DNA from: Bacteroides fragilis
GTDB taxonomy: Bacteria; Bacillota; Clostridia; Lachnospirales; Lachnospiraceae
Length of the DNA: 64,000 nt
Assembly (NCBI GenBank): GCA_023664485.1
Contig: JAMPFK010000003.1
Location: 124,001-188,000 of the forward strand
Direction of reading: 5' to 3'
Made by a program: the position numbers and the translations under genes. The stretch's first letter is position 1. Every line of letters begins with the position of its first letter. The notes beneath the pieces were generated by a model that saw only the letters and a program-made list of their open reading frames with translations, was not told where the DNA came from and made no database searches. This document shows, one piece after another, positions 9,369 to 18,692 of this stretch.

Positions 9369-10988
9369 CTATAATTCTGATTTTTCATAAATACTTGGCG
9401 TCAACATTTCGATTACTATCTTCCCATCTACTTTAGCCTTATACTGCTCAAATAATTTTCTGATTTCTTTATTTGTTTCCGTTACGGACATTTCTCGTGA
9501 TCTGTTTGAAAATAGCAGATTAATATAATTCTCCCCATTCTCTTTCAATCCATCAAAACCTGCTATAGCAACTTTAGAAACCTTTACTTTCTTCAATAAA
9601 TTAAGCAACATTATGGTACTGTTATCATAGAGTTTGCTATCCTCTTCTATTAAAGACGAATAATCTACTAATAAAGTATTTTGTACACTTTCATGAATAT
9701 TTGACGTTATGATGCAATGTTTATGATCAATCTCATCACATACTTTTTGCCAGTGAATTGTATTCGCGCAAAAAAAGTAATCACCTTTTAATTTTGACGG
9801 AATAAAATTAATACTAATTACAATTGGGTTATTTTTTTGTATATATTCCTCTATTTGGCTATAATAGTCATGAACAGATTTACCAGGTACAAGCACTAAA
9901 ACGCTTTTTCCATGCAATTTTTCATAGAGTTCCTTCACTTTTGCTTTATCATCTATCAGATTTTCATTATAGGTTCGATAAACTTGCTGAATATTATCAT
10001 AATCATAGCGTTGTCTGACATTTTCCTCGATTCCGGACAATATATATTTTATGTCTCTGCTATTTAATCGATACTTTTTCGTTAAATAGATAACATTATT
10101 GGGATGAGACTTATAAATTCCCGCCATAAATGCCGGGATAGAATATCCCCATTCATAATCATTTTTTATTGGAACAAGATATGTATCGATAGCATCTAAA
10201 ATTCTGTCAATATCATAATCGCCATTTCTCTTTCTTACCAGGTAATCCGCTATCAATTCAGTATTCAAGTTTCCTGCACATTTTCCCATTCCATTTAACG
10301 TAGCATCCAATATGATTTTTCTTTTCCCGTTCGCCAATCTTATGACTTCCTGTGCAAAGGCAAACGATGATTGAAAATTATTATGAGAATGGATATCCAC
10401 GCAAATATTGGAATCCAAATTATAATCGATCAAATGATAAAAATGTACAATATCATCCAAATACATAGCGCCATAAGTATCTACAATACCAAAACTATAT
10501 GGTCCTACTTCATTCATCATATCAATTAAATCTAACAATTCCCGATCCGTATATGCCAACGAGTTTACTCCCTGTACAAATAATGTGTATCCCTTTTCCT
10601 TCACTTGATATAATACTTGTTCGATCCTCTCTTTTTCCTCAATAAACTGTTTTTTTGTAAAACCTACTCTAATACCAGTTATCGAATCATTGCTGCGTTT
10701 ATCTAGTTTTGAGAAATCATACATATCATAATCTATGAAAGCAGTATAAATTGTATTTTTGCAATCCCTTGGAAGAAATGGTGTTATTTGCGAAATTTCT
10801 GTAAAAAAGGTAGAATTCCCTTTATATTCGACTATCCGGTCATCACGTAAGAATCCCATTTCAACAATATCAATATTAGCTAATGTCAAATCTTTGACCA
10901 TATGCATTATCACAGTATCATCAAATTTGCAGTCAATGATTCTGCCGCCATCCCGTAAAGTACAATCTAAAAGTTGTACATTCCACAT
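9369..10988 (-). CDS. DRE-TIM metallolyase (HMGL-like aldolase) fused to a DUF115/sialyltransferase-like domain
   Basis: 539 residues. Residues 1-290 are an HMG-CoA-lyase-type TIM barrel: LLDCTLRDGG (R12-D13), metal-site histidines in D-I-H-S-H-N-N (H200 and H202), and LNGMGKCAGN at 231-240, all intact. The family joins pyruvate or acetyl units to aldehydes, or cleaves such products (4-hydroxy-2-oxovalerate aldolase type). Residues about 350-535 are different: VLVLVPGKSV, I-S-I-N-F-I-P and VAIAGFDG have the layout of DUF115/GT42-like proteins; this second assignment is my inference. The gene lies four bases after a CMP-sugar synthetase-like gene, which suggests production of an activated ulosonic acid. 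Confidence 0.75.
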   Translation of the reverse strand: MWNVQLLDCTLRDGGRIIDCKFDDTVIMHMVKDLTLANIDIVEMGFLRDDRIVEYKGNSTFFTEISQITPFLPRDCKNTIYTAFIDYDMYDFSKLDKRSNDSITGIRVGFTKKQFIEEKERIEQVLYQVKEKGYTLFVQGVNSLAYTDRELLDLIDMMNEVGPYSFGIVDTYGAMYLDDIVHFYHLIDYNLDSNICVDIHSHNNFQSSFAFAQEVIRLANGKRKIILDATLNGMGKCAGNLNTELIADYLVRKRNGDYDIDRILDAIDTYLVPIKNDYEWGYSIPAFMAGIYKSHPNNVIYLTKKYRLNSRDIKYILSGIEENVRQRYDYDNIQQVYRTYNENLIDDKAKVKELYEKLHGKSVLVLVPGKSVHDYYSQIEEYIQKNNPIVISINFIPSKLKGDYFFCANTIHWQKVCDEIDHKHCIITSNIHESVQNTLLVDYSSLIEEDSKLYDNSTIMLLNLLKKVKVSKVAIAGFDGLKENGENYINLLFSNRSREMSVTETNKEIRKLFEQYKAKVDGKIVIEMLTPSIYEKSEL

Positions 10989-10992
10989 GATA

Positions 10993-11652
10993 TTAGATTC
11001 CTTTCTTTTTCAGATACTTTGCAACCACTTTTGCAAATTCAAAATCTTCTTCCGTATCGATATCCACCGCCTCGAATCGGTCTATAACAGCCATATACGG
11101 ATTCTTTCCAATCCTCTGATGTAACTGCGTAAAGACTTCTTTTCTAAATATAAAGAAGGCACCTGTTTCCATATAAATAGGTTCCAGATTTTGAGTCGTA
11201 ACAATATTTTTCATATCATAATTAAAAGGGCTCCCCTGATACCAGCAATAATCCTGTATACAAATACAACTAAATGCCGAATCATAACCTTCATAAAGCA
11301 CCTTGTCTAAAGCCATTTGAATGGATTCTGCTTTTGTAAAGGGTTGCGTCACATGTGTCAAAACATAAATATCTGCATCGACATCTTTCACGAAATAATC
11401 TATAATTTCTAATCCCTTCACTTGAAAACCGTCCAAATAGGCATCCCTTTTTAGAAAAGATAATCCTGATGGAATATAGCCCTTTATTTTCTCATCACTG
11501 CAATATACATATTTTCCCATAATAGAATCCATCTGATTAATTGTTTGAAATATGTAATCACATAACGGCCTTCCATCCAATTCCATTAAATTTTTTCCTG
11601 GCAAACGCTGATTGTTTAGCTTAATAGGTATAAAAGCAACTACTTTTTCCAT
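10993..11652 (-). CDS. Acylneuraminate cytidylyltransferase family protein
   Basis: 219 residues, the usual length of CMP-sugar synthetases. The N-terminus VVAFIPIKLNNQRLPGKN holds the CTP-binding R-L-P-G-K-N motif (classically R-x3-G-x-x-K-N), followed by G-R-P-L-C-D-Y-I. Members activate ulosonic acids such as sialic, pseudaminic or Kdo-type sugars with CMP. It is directly upstream of the aldolase gene, gap four bases, so the two are probably translated together and act on the same sugar. The exact sugar cannot be stated. Confidence 0.85.
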   Translation of the reverse strand: MEKVVAFIPIKLNNQRLPGKNLMELDGRPLCDYIFQTINQMDSIMGKYVYCSDEKIKGYIPSGLSFLKRDAYLDGFQVKGLEIIDYFVKDVDADIYVLTHVTQPFTKAESIQMALDKVLYEGYDSAFSCICIQDYCWYQGSPFNYDMKNIVTTQNLEPIYMETGAFFIFRKEVFTQLHQRIGKNPYMAVIDRFEAVDIDTEEDFEFAKVVAKYLKKKGI

Positions 11653-11675
11653 TAATTATTCTCCCCTGCTATTTT

Positions 11676-12941
11676 CTATAATTCTTCCCCAGGTGAATCT
11701 ATATTCTCAATAGACGCATAATACTGCCAATTCAAATCCGTATAGATAAAAATTTTATCCTCATTAACATTCCTTTTCAGTAACTGTTCCTTTATTTTTT
11801 TCGCACTTCTTTGACTTGTAATAATAAAGTGATAATCCGATTGCTCCTGATTATTTGTTACTTCATCAATACTGTACACACAAAGCTGTTTATACTGCTG
11901 TCCCTGTTTTTTTATATCATTATCGCAAAAACCTATAATTTTATATCTCTCTGTTTTTGCCAACATAGCATATACCTTTTTCCCAATATCGGAGAATCCA
12001 AAAAGAATAACTTTACTTCCCTCTGCCATATGCTCTTCTATATACTCGAAATCCAGCTTCCTTGTCCATACATCCATGCTATTTTTTAAGCTTCTATATT
12101 CTTTCGTCTCATCAAATATCCTGGCGGCTCTCCACCATTCCATCCCCAATTTTACTCTATTATTTTTCCATGGCTTTATCAGTCTCCCCGGATAATGTAT
12201 AATTGCCGGATATTCCCATGCATTATGTATCTCTTCATCGGAATATATTTGCATACCTTCTGGGAATTCTTCTTTATAATGCCGTACTAAAAGATTGTAG
12301 CGTAATGGTAAAAACGAAATTTTCCCGTAACAACATATATTAATTACATCCTGATCATCTGATTTGTAGCCTTTATTCATGTGAATCATAAATTCATCCG
12401 TAATATGATCCTGTCTAATCTGTTTTAAATTCATCAGAAGAACTCCTAAATATATATAATTATTCATAGAAGGCAGTCCATTGCTTACCATATGAGCATG
12501 ATTAATCTGGGTTGGCTGCTGATCTTCCCATGACTTTACTCCTGCCACATAATTTTCATTGATTTCCCAGTCATATAACTCCGTCAAATCATCCTGAACT
12601 AAAATATCGGAGTCTAAAACAATACACCTATCATATTGTAATAATTGTTCTGCTATCATTAGCCTATAATAAGTTGGTAATTTTACATGAGCATTTGTGA
12701 CCTTAGCGTTTTCAAAAAGAGATTGATTCATTATTAGCAAATGGAAATCAAAATTTTGATATTTATTGTATAAGTATTGCACCATATTCATACATCTTTC
12801 TCTGCACACTTCTGTAGTTTGTATATAAATATCATACTTTGTATTTCCATATGCACATTGGAGCATTGAGCTTATCACTACAAAAGTAGGGAATATGTAA
12901 TTTTCCTCCGTTCCCAAAACCACCGGGATTTTTTTCTTCAT
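11676..12941 (-). CDS. GT8 family glycosyltransferase with C-terminal Rossmann-like module
   Basis: 421 residues. Residues 1-290 are GT8: VVLGTEENYIFPTFVVISSM at the start, D-R-C-I-V-L-D-S-D-I-L-V with the D-x-D metal site, and I-I-H-Y-P-G-R-L-I-K-P-W, the conserved H-x-x-G-x-x-K-P-W motif. GT8 enzymes add glucose or galactose from UDP donors in lipopolysaccharide-type glycans. Residues about 308-400 are the accessory module: KVILFGFSDIGKKVYAML then IGFCDND. The same module occurs at the N-terminus in other proteins here. Confidence 0.88.
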   Translation of the reverse strand: MKKKIPVVLGTEENYIFPTFVVISSMLQCAYGNTKYDIYIQTTEVCRERCMNMVQYLYNKYQNFDFHLLIMNQSLFENAKVTNAHVKLPTYYRLMIAEQLLQYDRCIVLDSDILVQDDLTELYDWEINENYVAGVKSWEDQQPTQINHAHMVSNGLPSMNNYIYLGVLLMNLKQIRQDHITDEFMIHMNKGYKSDDQDVINICCYGKISFLPLRYNLLVRHYKEEFPEGMQIYSDEEIHNAWEYPAIIHYPGRLIKPWKNNRVKLGMEWWRAARIFDETKEYRSLKNSMDVWTRKLDFEYIEEHMAEGSKVILFGFSDIGKKVYAMLAKTERYKIIGFCDNDIKKQGQQYKQLCVYSIDEVTNNQEQSDYHFIITSQRSAKKIKEQLLKRNVNEDKIFIYTDLNWQYYASIENIDSPGEEL

Positions 12942-12969
12942 CGCACTTCACTCCCTATTGCAATACGCG

Positions 12970-14118
12970 TTATGGTATTATTGTATAGTTAATATAGTCT
13001 TCTCCACAGTCTTTTATATCCATTGAGACACTTTTTCTACTCCAGCTAATATCTTTTTTAATCATTTTGGCTGGTATTCCTGCTATCATGCAATTGTTAG
13101 GAAAAGTTTCTTTCACAAGACTACAAGCCCCCACCATGCTTCCATTTCCTATATTTGTTCCATAAAATAATGTGGCTCGAAGCCCAACCCATACATGATT
13201 TCCGGTCACTACCTTTCTTCTTTGCATACTATCCTGCGTTGAATTGATAACCTCTCCACTTTTAACATCAAAAATAGAATGTCCATCTGCTGTAAGAATA
13301 CGAACTCCCCATGAAAACATATTATCTTTTCCTATTTCAAGTGTTGTATTCGATGAAATTAAGAAAAAGAAATCTCCTGTAACTGAAAAATCATCTCCGA
13401 TAATTACATTTGCATTATTTCTTATAACAATCCTTTGTACGGCTCCTGCACCCCCTATAAGCGCACGCTTCCCGATTTTTAGCTTTGAATACTCTCCAAT
13501 CTCCACCCGTGTTCCGTCAATTATTCCTCCATCGCCAATTTCCATAACTGAATGGTCTTCCATATGAATCTGTTTAAACTGCCCTCTTACACCATTTCCA
13601 ATCAGTATGTGCATATCGTTATGCATATATAATTGCATTTGACTCATCTCTACATCATTGCCAATTGTAATCTCAGAATTCCATCCCGAAAAAACAAACT
13701 TTAATCCAGATCTATTTCCTATAATCCTATTGCCATGTGCATCTTCATAATATTTTTCTGATTCCTTAACAATACAATCACTGAAATAGTAATAATCAAC
13801 TATCTGTTTATACCCTGCTTCAATTAGTTTTTTCCTTATTGAATCATATACTCCTACCGGAATTACGATATAATAACTATCTGACCTTCCATCTATGATT
13901 TCCGTCGGAAATACTTCTCGCTCATCCCACTTTTTTTCATCTCTATCGACATATATCACATTTGTAATATTATGCTCTTCTAATTCTTCTCTAATTACAT
14001 CTGAAACGGAATATTTACCCCATAAAATAATTTTTCTATTATTAAAATTTTGTATTGTAGTTTCTACAATATCTTGAATCCAATCCACTTCAATGCTCAC
14101 AATTATTGCCCTTTCCAT
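12970..14118 (-). CDS. Left-handed beta-helix acyltransferase with N-terminal Rossmann-like module
   Basis: 382 residues. The C-terminal half (about 140-365) is a hexapeptide-repeat region with repeated I-G-x-x stretches (VMEIGDGGIIDGTRVEIGEY) and the catalytic-type histidine in T-A-D-G-H-S-I-F-D, closing with I-A-G-I-P-A-K-M-I. Known relatives O- or N-acetylate sugars. Residues 28-100 form a module with IILWGKYSVSD and VIYVDRDEKKWDE, related to the R-D-E-S-K-W-G piece of the DUF5672 protein. N-terminal module plus LbH mirrors the PglD design (Rossmann plus beta-helix), so it may acetylate an amino sugar made by the locus. Confidence 0.82.
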   Translation of the reverse strand: MERAIIVSIEVDWIQDIVETTIQNFNNRKIILWGKYSVSDVIREELEEHNITNVIYVDRDEKKWDEREVFPTEIIDGRSDSYYIVIPVGVYDSIRKKLIEAGYKQIVDYYYFSDCIVKESEKYYEDAHGNRIIGNRSGLKFVFSGWNSEITIGNDVEMSQMQLYMHNDMHILIGNGVRGQFKQIHMEDHSVMEIGDGGIIDGTRVEIGEYSKLKIGKRALIGGAGAVQRIVIRNNANVIIGDDFSVTGDFFFLISSNTTLEIGKDNMFSWGVRILTADGHSIFDVKSGEVINSTQDSMQRRKVVTGNHVWVGLRATLFYGTNIGNGSMVGACSLVKETFPNNCMIAGIPAKMIKKDISWSRKSVSMDIKDCGEDYINYTIIP

Positions 14119-14125
14119 TCAAATC

Positions 14126-14623
14126 TTAATATTTAGAAGACTTTAATATTAGTTCTACAATCTCACGAATCGCTCCCTGCCCGCCAGATTTCTTAGTAAC
14201 ATATATCGCCGCATCTTTTACTTCTTCCATTCCATTAGGTACACTACATCCGAATCCAACCGCTTTTATCACATTAAGATCATTGATATCATCTCCTACA
14301 TAAGCCACATTCTGCAGACTAATATGATACTTTTGGCATAATTGCATCACTACACTTAACTTGTCCTGTATCCCTTCTTCTAAAATATCAAGATTAAGTT
14401 TTTTACTTCTTCGCTGATTCAATTCTCTTTTCTCACCTGTTATGACACCAGTTAAAATGCCTTTTTCCTGCAATAAGCGAAATCCCATTCCATCCAATGT
14501 ATTAAAACGCTTCAATTCATCACCTTTTTCAGAATAATACATTCCACCATCCGTTAAGCAGCCGTCACAATCTGTTAAAAACATCTTGATTTTCGGTATT
14601 TTTTTATACTGTAATTCCTTCAT
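14126..14623 (-). CDS. KdsC-like HAD phosphatase
   Basis: 165 residues, typical length of KdsC. HAD motif I is FLTDCDGCLTDGG (Asp nucleophile and second Asp), motif II lies in TGVITGEK, and motif III/IV is YVGDDINDL. The family includes Kdo-8-phosphate phosphatase and N-acylneuraminate-9-phosphate phosphatase, which remove the phosphate before CMP activation. It is seven bases upstream of the acyltransferase gene. Together with the aldolase and cytidylyltransferase it would complete a phosphorylated-ulosonate route; the substrate is inferred, not shown. The following 160-base gap (14624-14785) shows nothing recognisable. Confidence 0.88.
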   Translation of the reverse strand: MKELQYKKIPKIKMFLTDCDGCLTDGGMYYSEKGDELKRFNTLDGMGFRLLQEKGILTGVITGEKRELNQRRSKKLNLDILEEGIQDKLSVVMQLCQKYHISLQNVAYVGDDINDLNVIKAVGFGCSVPNGMEEVKDAAIYVTKKSGGQGAIREIVELILKSSKY

Positions 14624-14785
14624 TTTTTCTTTGTATGATGTTTATAGAAGCAAAAACAACATATTCCTTTCATTTTTCTTGTTTTGTGGTTAGTACATTC
14701 AGATACTGTATATTTTTTTCCTGTAGCTTGACTCCTTAACTGGAATGTATTGCCACTACCTTTTCATAGCTGAGCCCCACTTTTC

Positions 14786-16414
14786 CTATATATCAAAAAA
14801 ATCAGTATCTAATGATAGTCCATACCTCAACTCTCTATCAGATAAATCATCCCACAGATAATTCTCCAATAATCTCCCCATATGCAATTCAAAATTTTCA
14901 TTCTGTTCCTTTGTCATACCTTTCTCCAGAGCGCTCTTTATTTGATCCTCTGTCAAATCCTTACTGTCCACCTCATATGAACAGCCTTTTTTATACAATG
15001 TTGTATGCCCTAATTGCACTAACGGTTTTCCATAAATCAAAACTTTATAGTCTACCGCAGAGGCAATACTGACTACTGCGTCAGCAAGTTGAATCAATCT
15101 GTCTATTTCTGTATATTTCACCTGAATGATATTGCTATTTAGGCTTTCTTCATCAAGTTCATCCTGATTGGCCGGATTGGGATGCGGTTTGAAAACAAAA
15201 TTCCAGTCATTCTTCTTACAGATTTCTGCAACATACAGGACTGCATCTTTTGTTGATGAAAAGATAGATGATACATATTGTTTCCAGTAGTCTGACTGCG
15301 GATTGATTCCCATACTATAGTCGCCCATTCCAACAAAGAAGACAGTTTTCTTCCGCTTATCTACACGCTGTAGATTTATTTCGTCTTCACTATTATTTCG
15401 AAATTTAACGGTATCCATTTTATTCGCAATAATATATTTTCTTACTTCTCTTACTTTTTCTCTGTTCTTAACCTCAAGATTCAATATTTTGCCTGGATCA
15501 ACCGCATATTCACTCTGTCCTGAAATTCCGCCGCCATCAAATTGAAGAGTTCCTGGAATCCAGCCATATTCCATAAAAACATATGGAATATGATTCTTTT
15601 TTGCTAATTCCGCCAATATATAACTCTGCCTTTTCCAACCATCCATGATAATTATCTTCAAAGGTTGAAAAATCGAAAAAAGATTTTTGTAATACCAGTA
15701 TATTTCCGAAGTTACTTTATAGGATAATTGTTTGTCCTCGCATACTTTTCTCTCTTCCAATTCATAAATCCAATTTTTCTCATTCTCTGACAGTAAACTT
15801 ATATGAGATAGCTTACTTTCATCTAAATTAATCGTACCGTTCGCACTCCCTGACCATGTGCAAAGTTTAGGGACCTTAAATGCCGGATACCCAATCACCT
15901 TACTTGCATATTCCTTATCGATTATAGAGGCATCTGAAAATAATACGCATTTTTGCGGCATACGTTTAAGTCCATATGAATGAAAAAAAGAGACCAGACT
16001 ATTCAAACGTGATGCAAAAATTGTTGCAAAAATCAATATAGCTTTTTTATGATTTTCGTTATTCTCTATGTAACCTTGAAAGAAACTTATGCTTTCGTCT
16101 ATAGTTTCTTCTCCTGTTTCAAAAAAAGCTTGATATCCCACATAATTCTGATTCTGAATAAGATTTCTGCGGTTTAGCATCTGGGCTATTGAAGAAAATG
16201 CTGCATCAGTAGTTGTTATCACAACAAAAATCTCATCCCAGCATTGTACCTCTTCCGGTTTTTTTACAGAAATACCTTCACACTCTCCTGCCTCCCAATT
16301 ACTGTCTATAAAAAACTCCGGTCGTACGTCCGGATGCAATTTCAGACACAATTTGCCAATATTTCCAGCCCCCCAGTATACTAATTTATTTTTGCCCACT
16401 GCTTTTCTCCTCAA
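14786..16414 (-). CDS. Capsule-type (KpsS-like GT-B) glycosyltransferase with N-terminal Rossmann-like module
   Basis: 542 residues. Residues 8-70 are the cleanest copy of the locus module: KLVYWGAGNIGKLCLKL then FFIDSNW. The C-terminal part (about 340-500) has VFFVGMGDYS, W-N-F-V-F-K-P-H-P-N-P and a L-A-D-A-V-V-S-I-A-S-A-V-D-Y-K-V-L segment, as in capsule export/Kdo-transferase KpsS-like and other GT-B CMP-Kdo-type enzymes. That would fit use of a CMP-activated ulosonic acid made by neighbouring genes, but this is inference. It stops three bases before the aminotransferase gene begins on the coding strand order. Confidence 0.7.
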   Translation of the reverse strand: MRRKAVGKNKLVYWGAGNIGKLCLKLHPDVRPEFFIDSNWEAGECEGISVKKPEEVQCWDEIFVVITTTDAAFSSIAQMLNRRNLIQNQNYVGYQAFFETGEETIDESISFFQGYIENNENHKKAILIFATIFASRLNSLVSFFHSYGLKRMPQKCVLFSDASIIDKEYASKVIGYPAFKVPKLCTWSGSANGTINLDESKLSHISLLSENEKNWIYELEERKVCEDKQLSYKVTSEIYWYYKNLFSIFQPLKIIIMDGWKRQSYILAELAKKNHIPYVFMEYGWIPGTLQFDGGGISGQSEYAVDPGKILNLEVKNREKVREVRKYIIANKMDTVKFRNNSEDEINLQRVDKRKKTVFFVGMGDYSMGINPQSDYWKQYVSSIFSSTKDAVLYVAEICKKNDWNFVFKPHPNPANQDELDEESLNSNIIQVKYTEIDRLIQLADAVVSIASAVDYKVLIYGKPLVQLGHTTLYKKGCSYEVDSKDLTEDQIKSALEKGMTKEQNENFELHMGRLLENYLWDDLSDRELRYGLSLDTDFFDI

Positions 16415-16417
16415 ATA

Positions 16418-17665
16418 TTATTGATACTTTCTTATTAATTGATATAATATGTCTGCTTTTTGCTTCGCTAACTCCAGATCTCTGTAATTTGTTTTCATCT
16501 GCATAATCTGCCCTTGTACTTTTTCAGCAATCGGACACAACCCCTTTTCATACTTCACATTTTCATACACATCCGGCAACCGTTTTGAAAATACCCCTTC
16601 CGCTATCACAGGTTCAAGATATGGCACACTCCATGCGCCATAATATCCATCCCCACCCATTCCGACATATTCTTTGCGAAAATCCTGCCATGATATCCCC
16701 AGTTTTTCTTTTCCTAAATAGCGTATCCCCAGAGAATAATATGTATTTACATATCCTTCCGGCGTATACTGCGGAAGCAGCCAGTCACATTCTTTCATCA
16801 CATCTATAAATATTTGCGCTGATTTTTGACGCAGTTCTACTAATTCATTTACTCTTTCAAGCTGTGCATACGCCACGGCGGCAGTAAATTCGGGCATACG
16901 ATAATTCCACCCTAACGAATCATGTCTTTTATAATCAGGATTCTGAAATACATCCTGATTCAACCTGACCCTTCCGTCTTCCGCACGAAGATTTTTGAAC
17001 CCGTGCCCGCCAAGCTTTCTACATTTTTCAGCATATTCTTCACTATCTGTTAAAATCATCCCGCCTTCGCCACAGGATATGTGCTTTGTATTTTCAAAGC
17101 TGAAACTTGAAATATCACCTATTGTTCCCAGCATTTTTCCTTTATAATGACTCAATACTGCCTGTGCATTATCTTCGATTACAGGAATATTATACTTTTG
17201 AGAAATTGCAAGAATCTTATCATAATCAGGCGATAAACCATATATTGCTACTGCTATGATCGCTTTGGTTTTGGGTGTAATCAATGCCTCCAGCTTTTCC
17301 GGATCCAGATTAAATGTCCTTTCGTCAATATCACAATAAACAGGTATTGCATTGGCATGAAATGTCGCTGTTGAATCCATGATTACAGTCAATGCCGGAG
17401 AAATAACTTCATCACCCGCACCTACTCCCACTGCCTCTAATGCTGCATGTAATGTTGATGTTCCGGAATTGAATGCAACACCGTATTTCGTACCGATACA
17501 CTTTGAAAATGCCTGCTCTAATCCAATTGTCCAACTGCCGCCTGTAGCAGACCACGATTCTCCCTCTAAAACTTTTTGCAGATATTCCAATTCGTTCCCA
17601 AGATACTTTGATGGATTTTTGATAACCGTACTCATATTTTTCCCCGCCTTTTTAATATTGTCCAT
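16418..17665 (-). CDS. DegT/DnrJ/EryC1/StrS family PLP sugar aminotransferase
   Basis: 415 residues. The family fold is clear: FNSGTSTLHAAL cofactor loop, I-E-D-N-A-Q-A-V-L with the PLP-binding Asp, and S-F-S-F-E-N-T-K-H-I-S-C-G-E-G-G with the Schiff-base lysine present, so a real aminotransferase is expected. Such enzymes transaminate keto-sugar nucleotides. It overlaps the cytidylyltransferase gene by 14 bases. The pairing DegT plus SpsF-like plus NeuB-like resembles the Bacillus sps spore-coat polysaccharide set (spsC, spsF, spsE), pointing to an amino-ulosonic acid. Confidence 0.9.
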   Translation of the reverse strand: MDNIKKAGKNMSTVIKNPSKYLGNELEYLQKVLEGESWSATGGSWTIGLEQAFSKCIGTKYGVAFNSGTSTLHAALEAVGVGAGDEVISPALTVIMDSTATFHANAIPVYCDIDERTFNLDPEKLEALITPKTKAIIAVAIYGLSPDYDKILAISQKYNIPVIEDNAQAVLSHYKGKMLGTIGDISSFSFENTKHISCGEGGMILTDSEEYAEKCRKLGGHGFKNLRAEDGRVRLNQDVFQNPDYKRHDSLGWNYRMPEFTAAVAYAQLERVNELVELRQKSAQIFIDVMKECDWLLPQYTPEGYVNTYYSLGIRYLGKEKLGISWQDFRKEYVGMGGDGYYGAWSVPYLEPVIAEGVFSKRLPDVYENVKYEKGLCPIAEKVQGQIMQMKTNYRDLELAKQKADILYQLIRKYQ

Positions 17666-18425
17666 TATCCATTAATACAAGCTTTGTTTTTTTCTTCTGA
17701 TTATCCAGAAATTCCTGCTGTCTTCCAATATTAATCTTAGGGATTTCCGGATGTTCTTTAAAATAAGCCACGATTTCTTTTAAAGGTACATCGTTATTAA
17801 CACAGTTAAAATACTCAAATACTTTTGTAAAGAACACAAAGTCCTCTGGATAATCCAGTGTGAGTCGATATTCGTCACTAAAATAAATATCTTCAACATT
17901 TTTAAGATATCCCGTTTTAAATAAGCCTGTATCTTTAAAATATGTCCACATCATTTCTGTATCTTCTGTGGCTTTTATCTCACACACTTTTGCTAATGCT
18001 TTACTTGTAAATGCATATGTAAACGCTCCGCAAATCAGTCCCGGCGGAAGCTCTATAAAATCAAACTGTCCCTCTGCTATCTGCTCTGCCCCCTTATCCA
18101 ATAAATATGGATCACAAAACAAATCATCGCCATCAAAGGTTACAATATAATCTACATAATATTCCTTTGCGGCTCCATTCCACCGCGCCAATTTATCTTT
18201 CAAACTCCCACGATAAACTTTAACACCAGATTTCTGCGCCAATTCTGCTACTTGGTCATCTATATCCCTTTGCGTCGTACAAACTATTATCTCATCAGCT
18301 CTTTGAGTCTGTTTTGCCCTGTTGATAACATGCTCCAACACCGGCTTTCTCAATATTTCTTTCATAGCTTTATCAGGAAGTCTGCTTGAGTCCATTCTAA
18401 CCGTAATAAAAATTGCTGTTTTCAT
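17652..18425 (-). CDS. SpsF-like cytidylyltransferase
   Basis: 257 residues. FITVRMDSSRLPDKAMKEIL is the nucleotide-binding start of the SpsF/CMP-sugar synthetase group, with a later FDGDDLFCDP metal-site segment. This is the second CMP-transferase-like gene of the locus and is quite unlike the one at 10993-11652 in length and sequence, so the two probably activate different sugars. Translationally coupled by overlap to the aminotransferase. Member function is known mainly by family context. Confidence 0.83.
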   Translation of the reverse strand: MKTAIFITVRMDSSRLPDKAMKEILRKPVLEHVINRAKQTQRADEIIVCTTQRDIDDQVAELAQKSGVKVYRGSLKDKLARWNGAAKEYYVDYIVTFDGDDLFCDPYLLDKGAEQIAEGQFDFIELPPGLICGAFTYAFTSKALAKVCEIKATEDTEMMWTYFKDTGLFKTGYLKNVEDIYFSDEYRLTLDYPEDFVFFTKVFEYFNCVNNDVPLKEIVAYFKEHPEIPKINIGRQQEFLDNQKKKTKLVLMDNGQY

Positions 18426-18444
18426 TTAATCTTTCCTTCAATAT

Positions 18445-18661
18445 CTATTTTTCTACAAATACAAAATACCACGGCATCATCATCCCACCAGATATTTGTA
18501 TACGTTTTCTATGCTCCGTTTTTACAGTATACATTCCCCAACCCTGTTTATTGGTTTGTGGCAAATCAATATCCATTTCAAATTCCAGCGTAGAAAATGC
18601 AATCCAAGATGGCTCCAGTTCACACATCCATGATCAGCCATTCATTCAAAACTTCCTGCAT
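18445..18661 (-). pseudogene. Short frameshifted remnant of an unrecognised protein
   Basis: In the 267-base gap downstream of the SDR gene, the minus strand has a start at 18659-18661 after a GGTGAAGGG sequence (MQEVLNEWLIMDV, stop). A second frame takes over at once and runs for about 60 residues with a protein-like composition, ending HRKRIQISGGMMMPWYFVFV-E-K at 18445. Joining the two needs one frameshift near 18625. I do not recognise the family; the tail looks like the C-terminus of a once larger enzyme. It could also be a real small ORF using an internal start. Confidence 0.4.
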
Positions 18662-18692
18662 CGATTGTTTTCCCTTCACCTTTCTTATTGAC

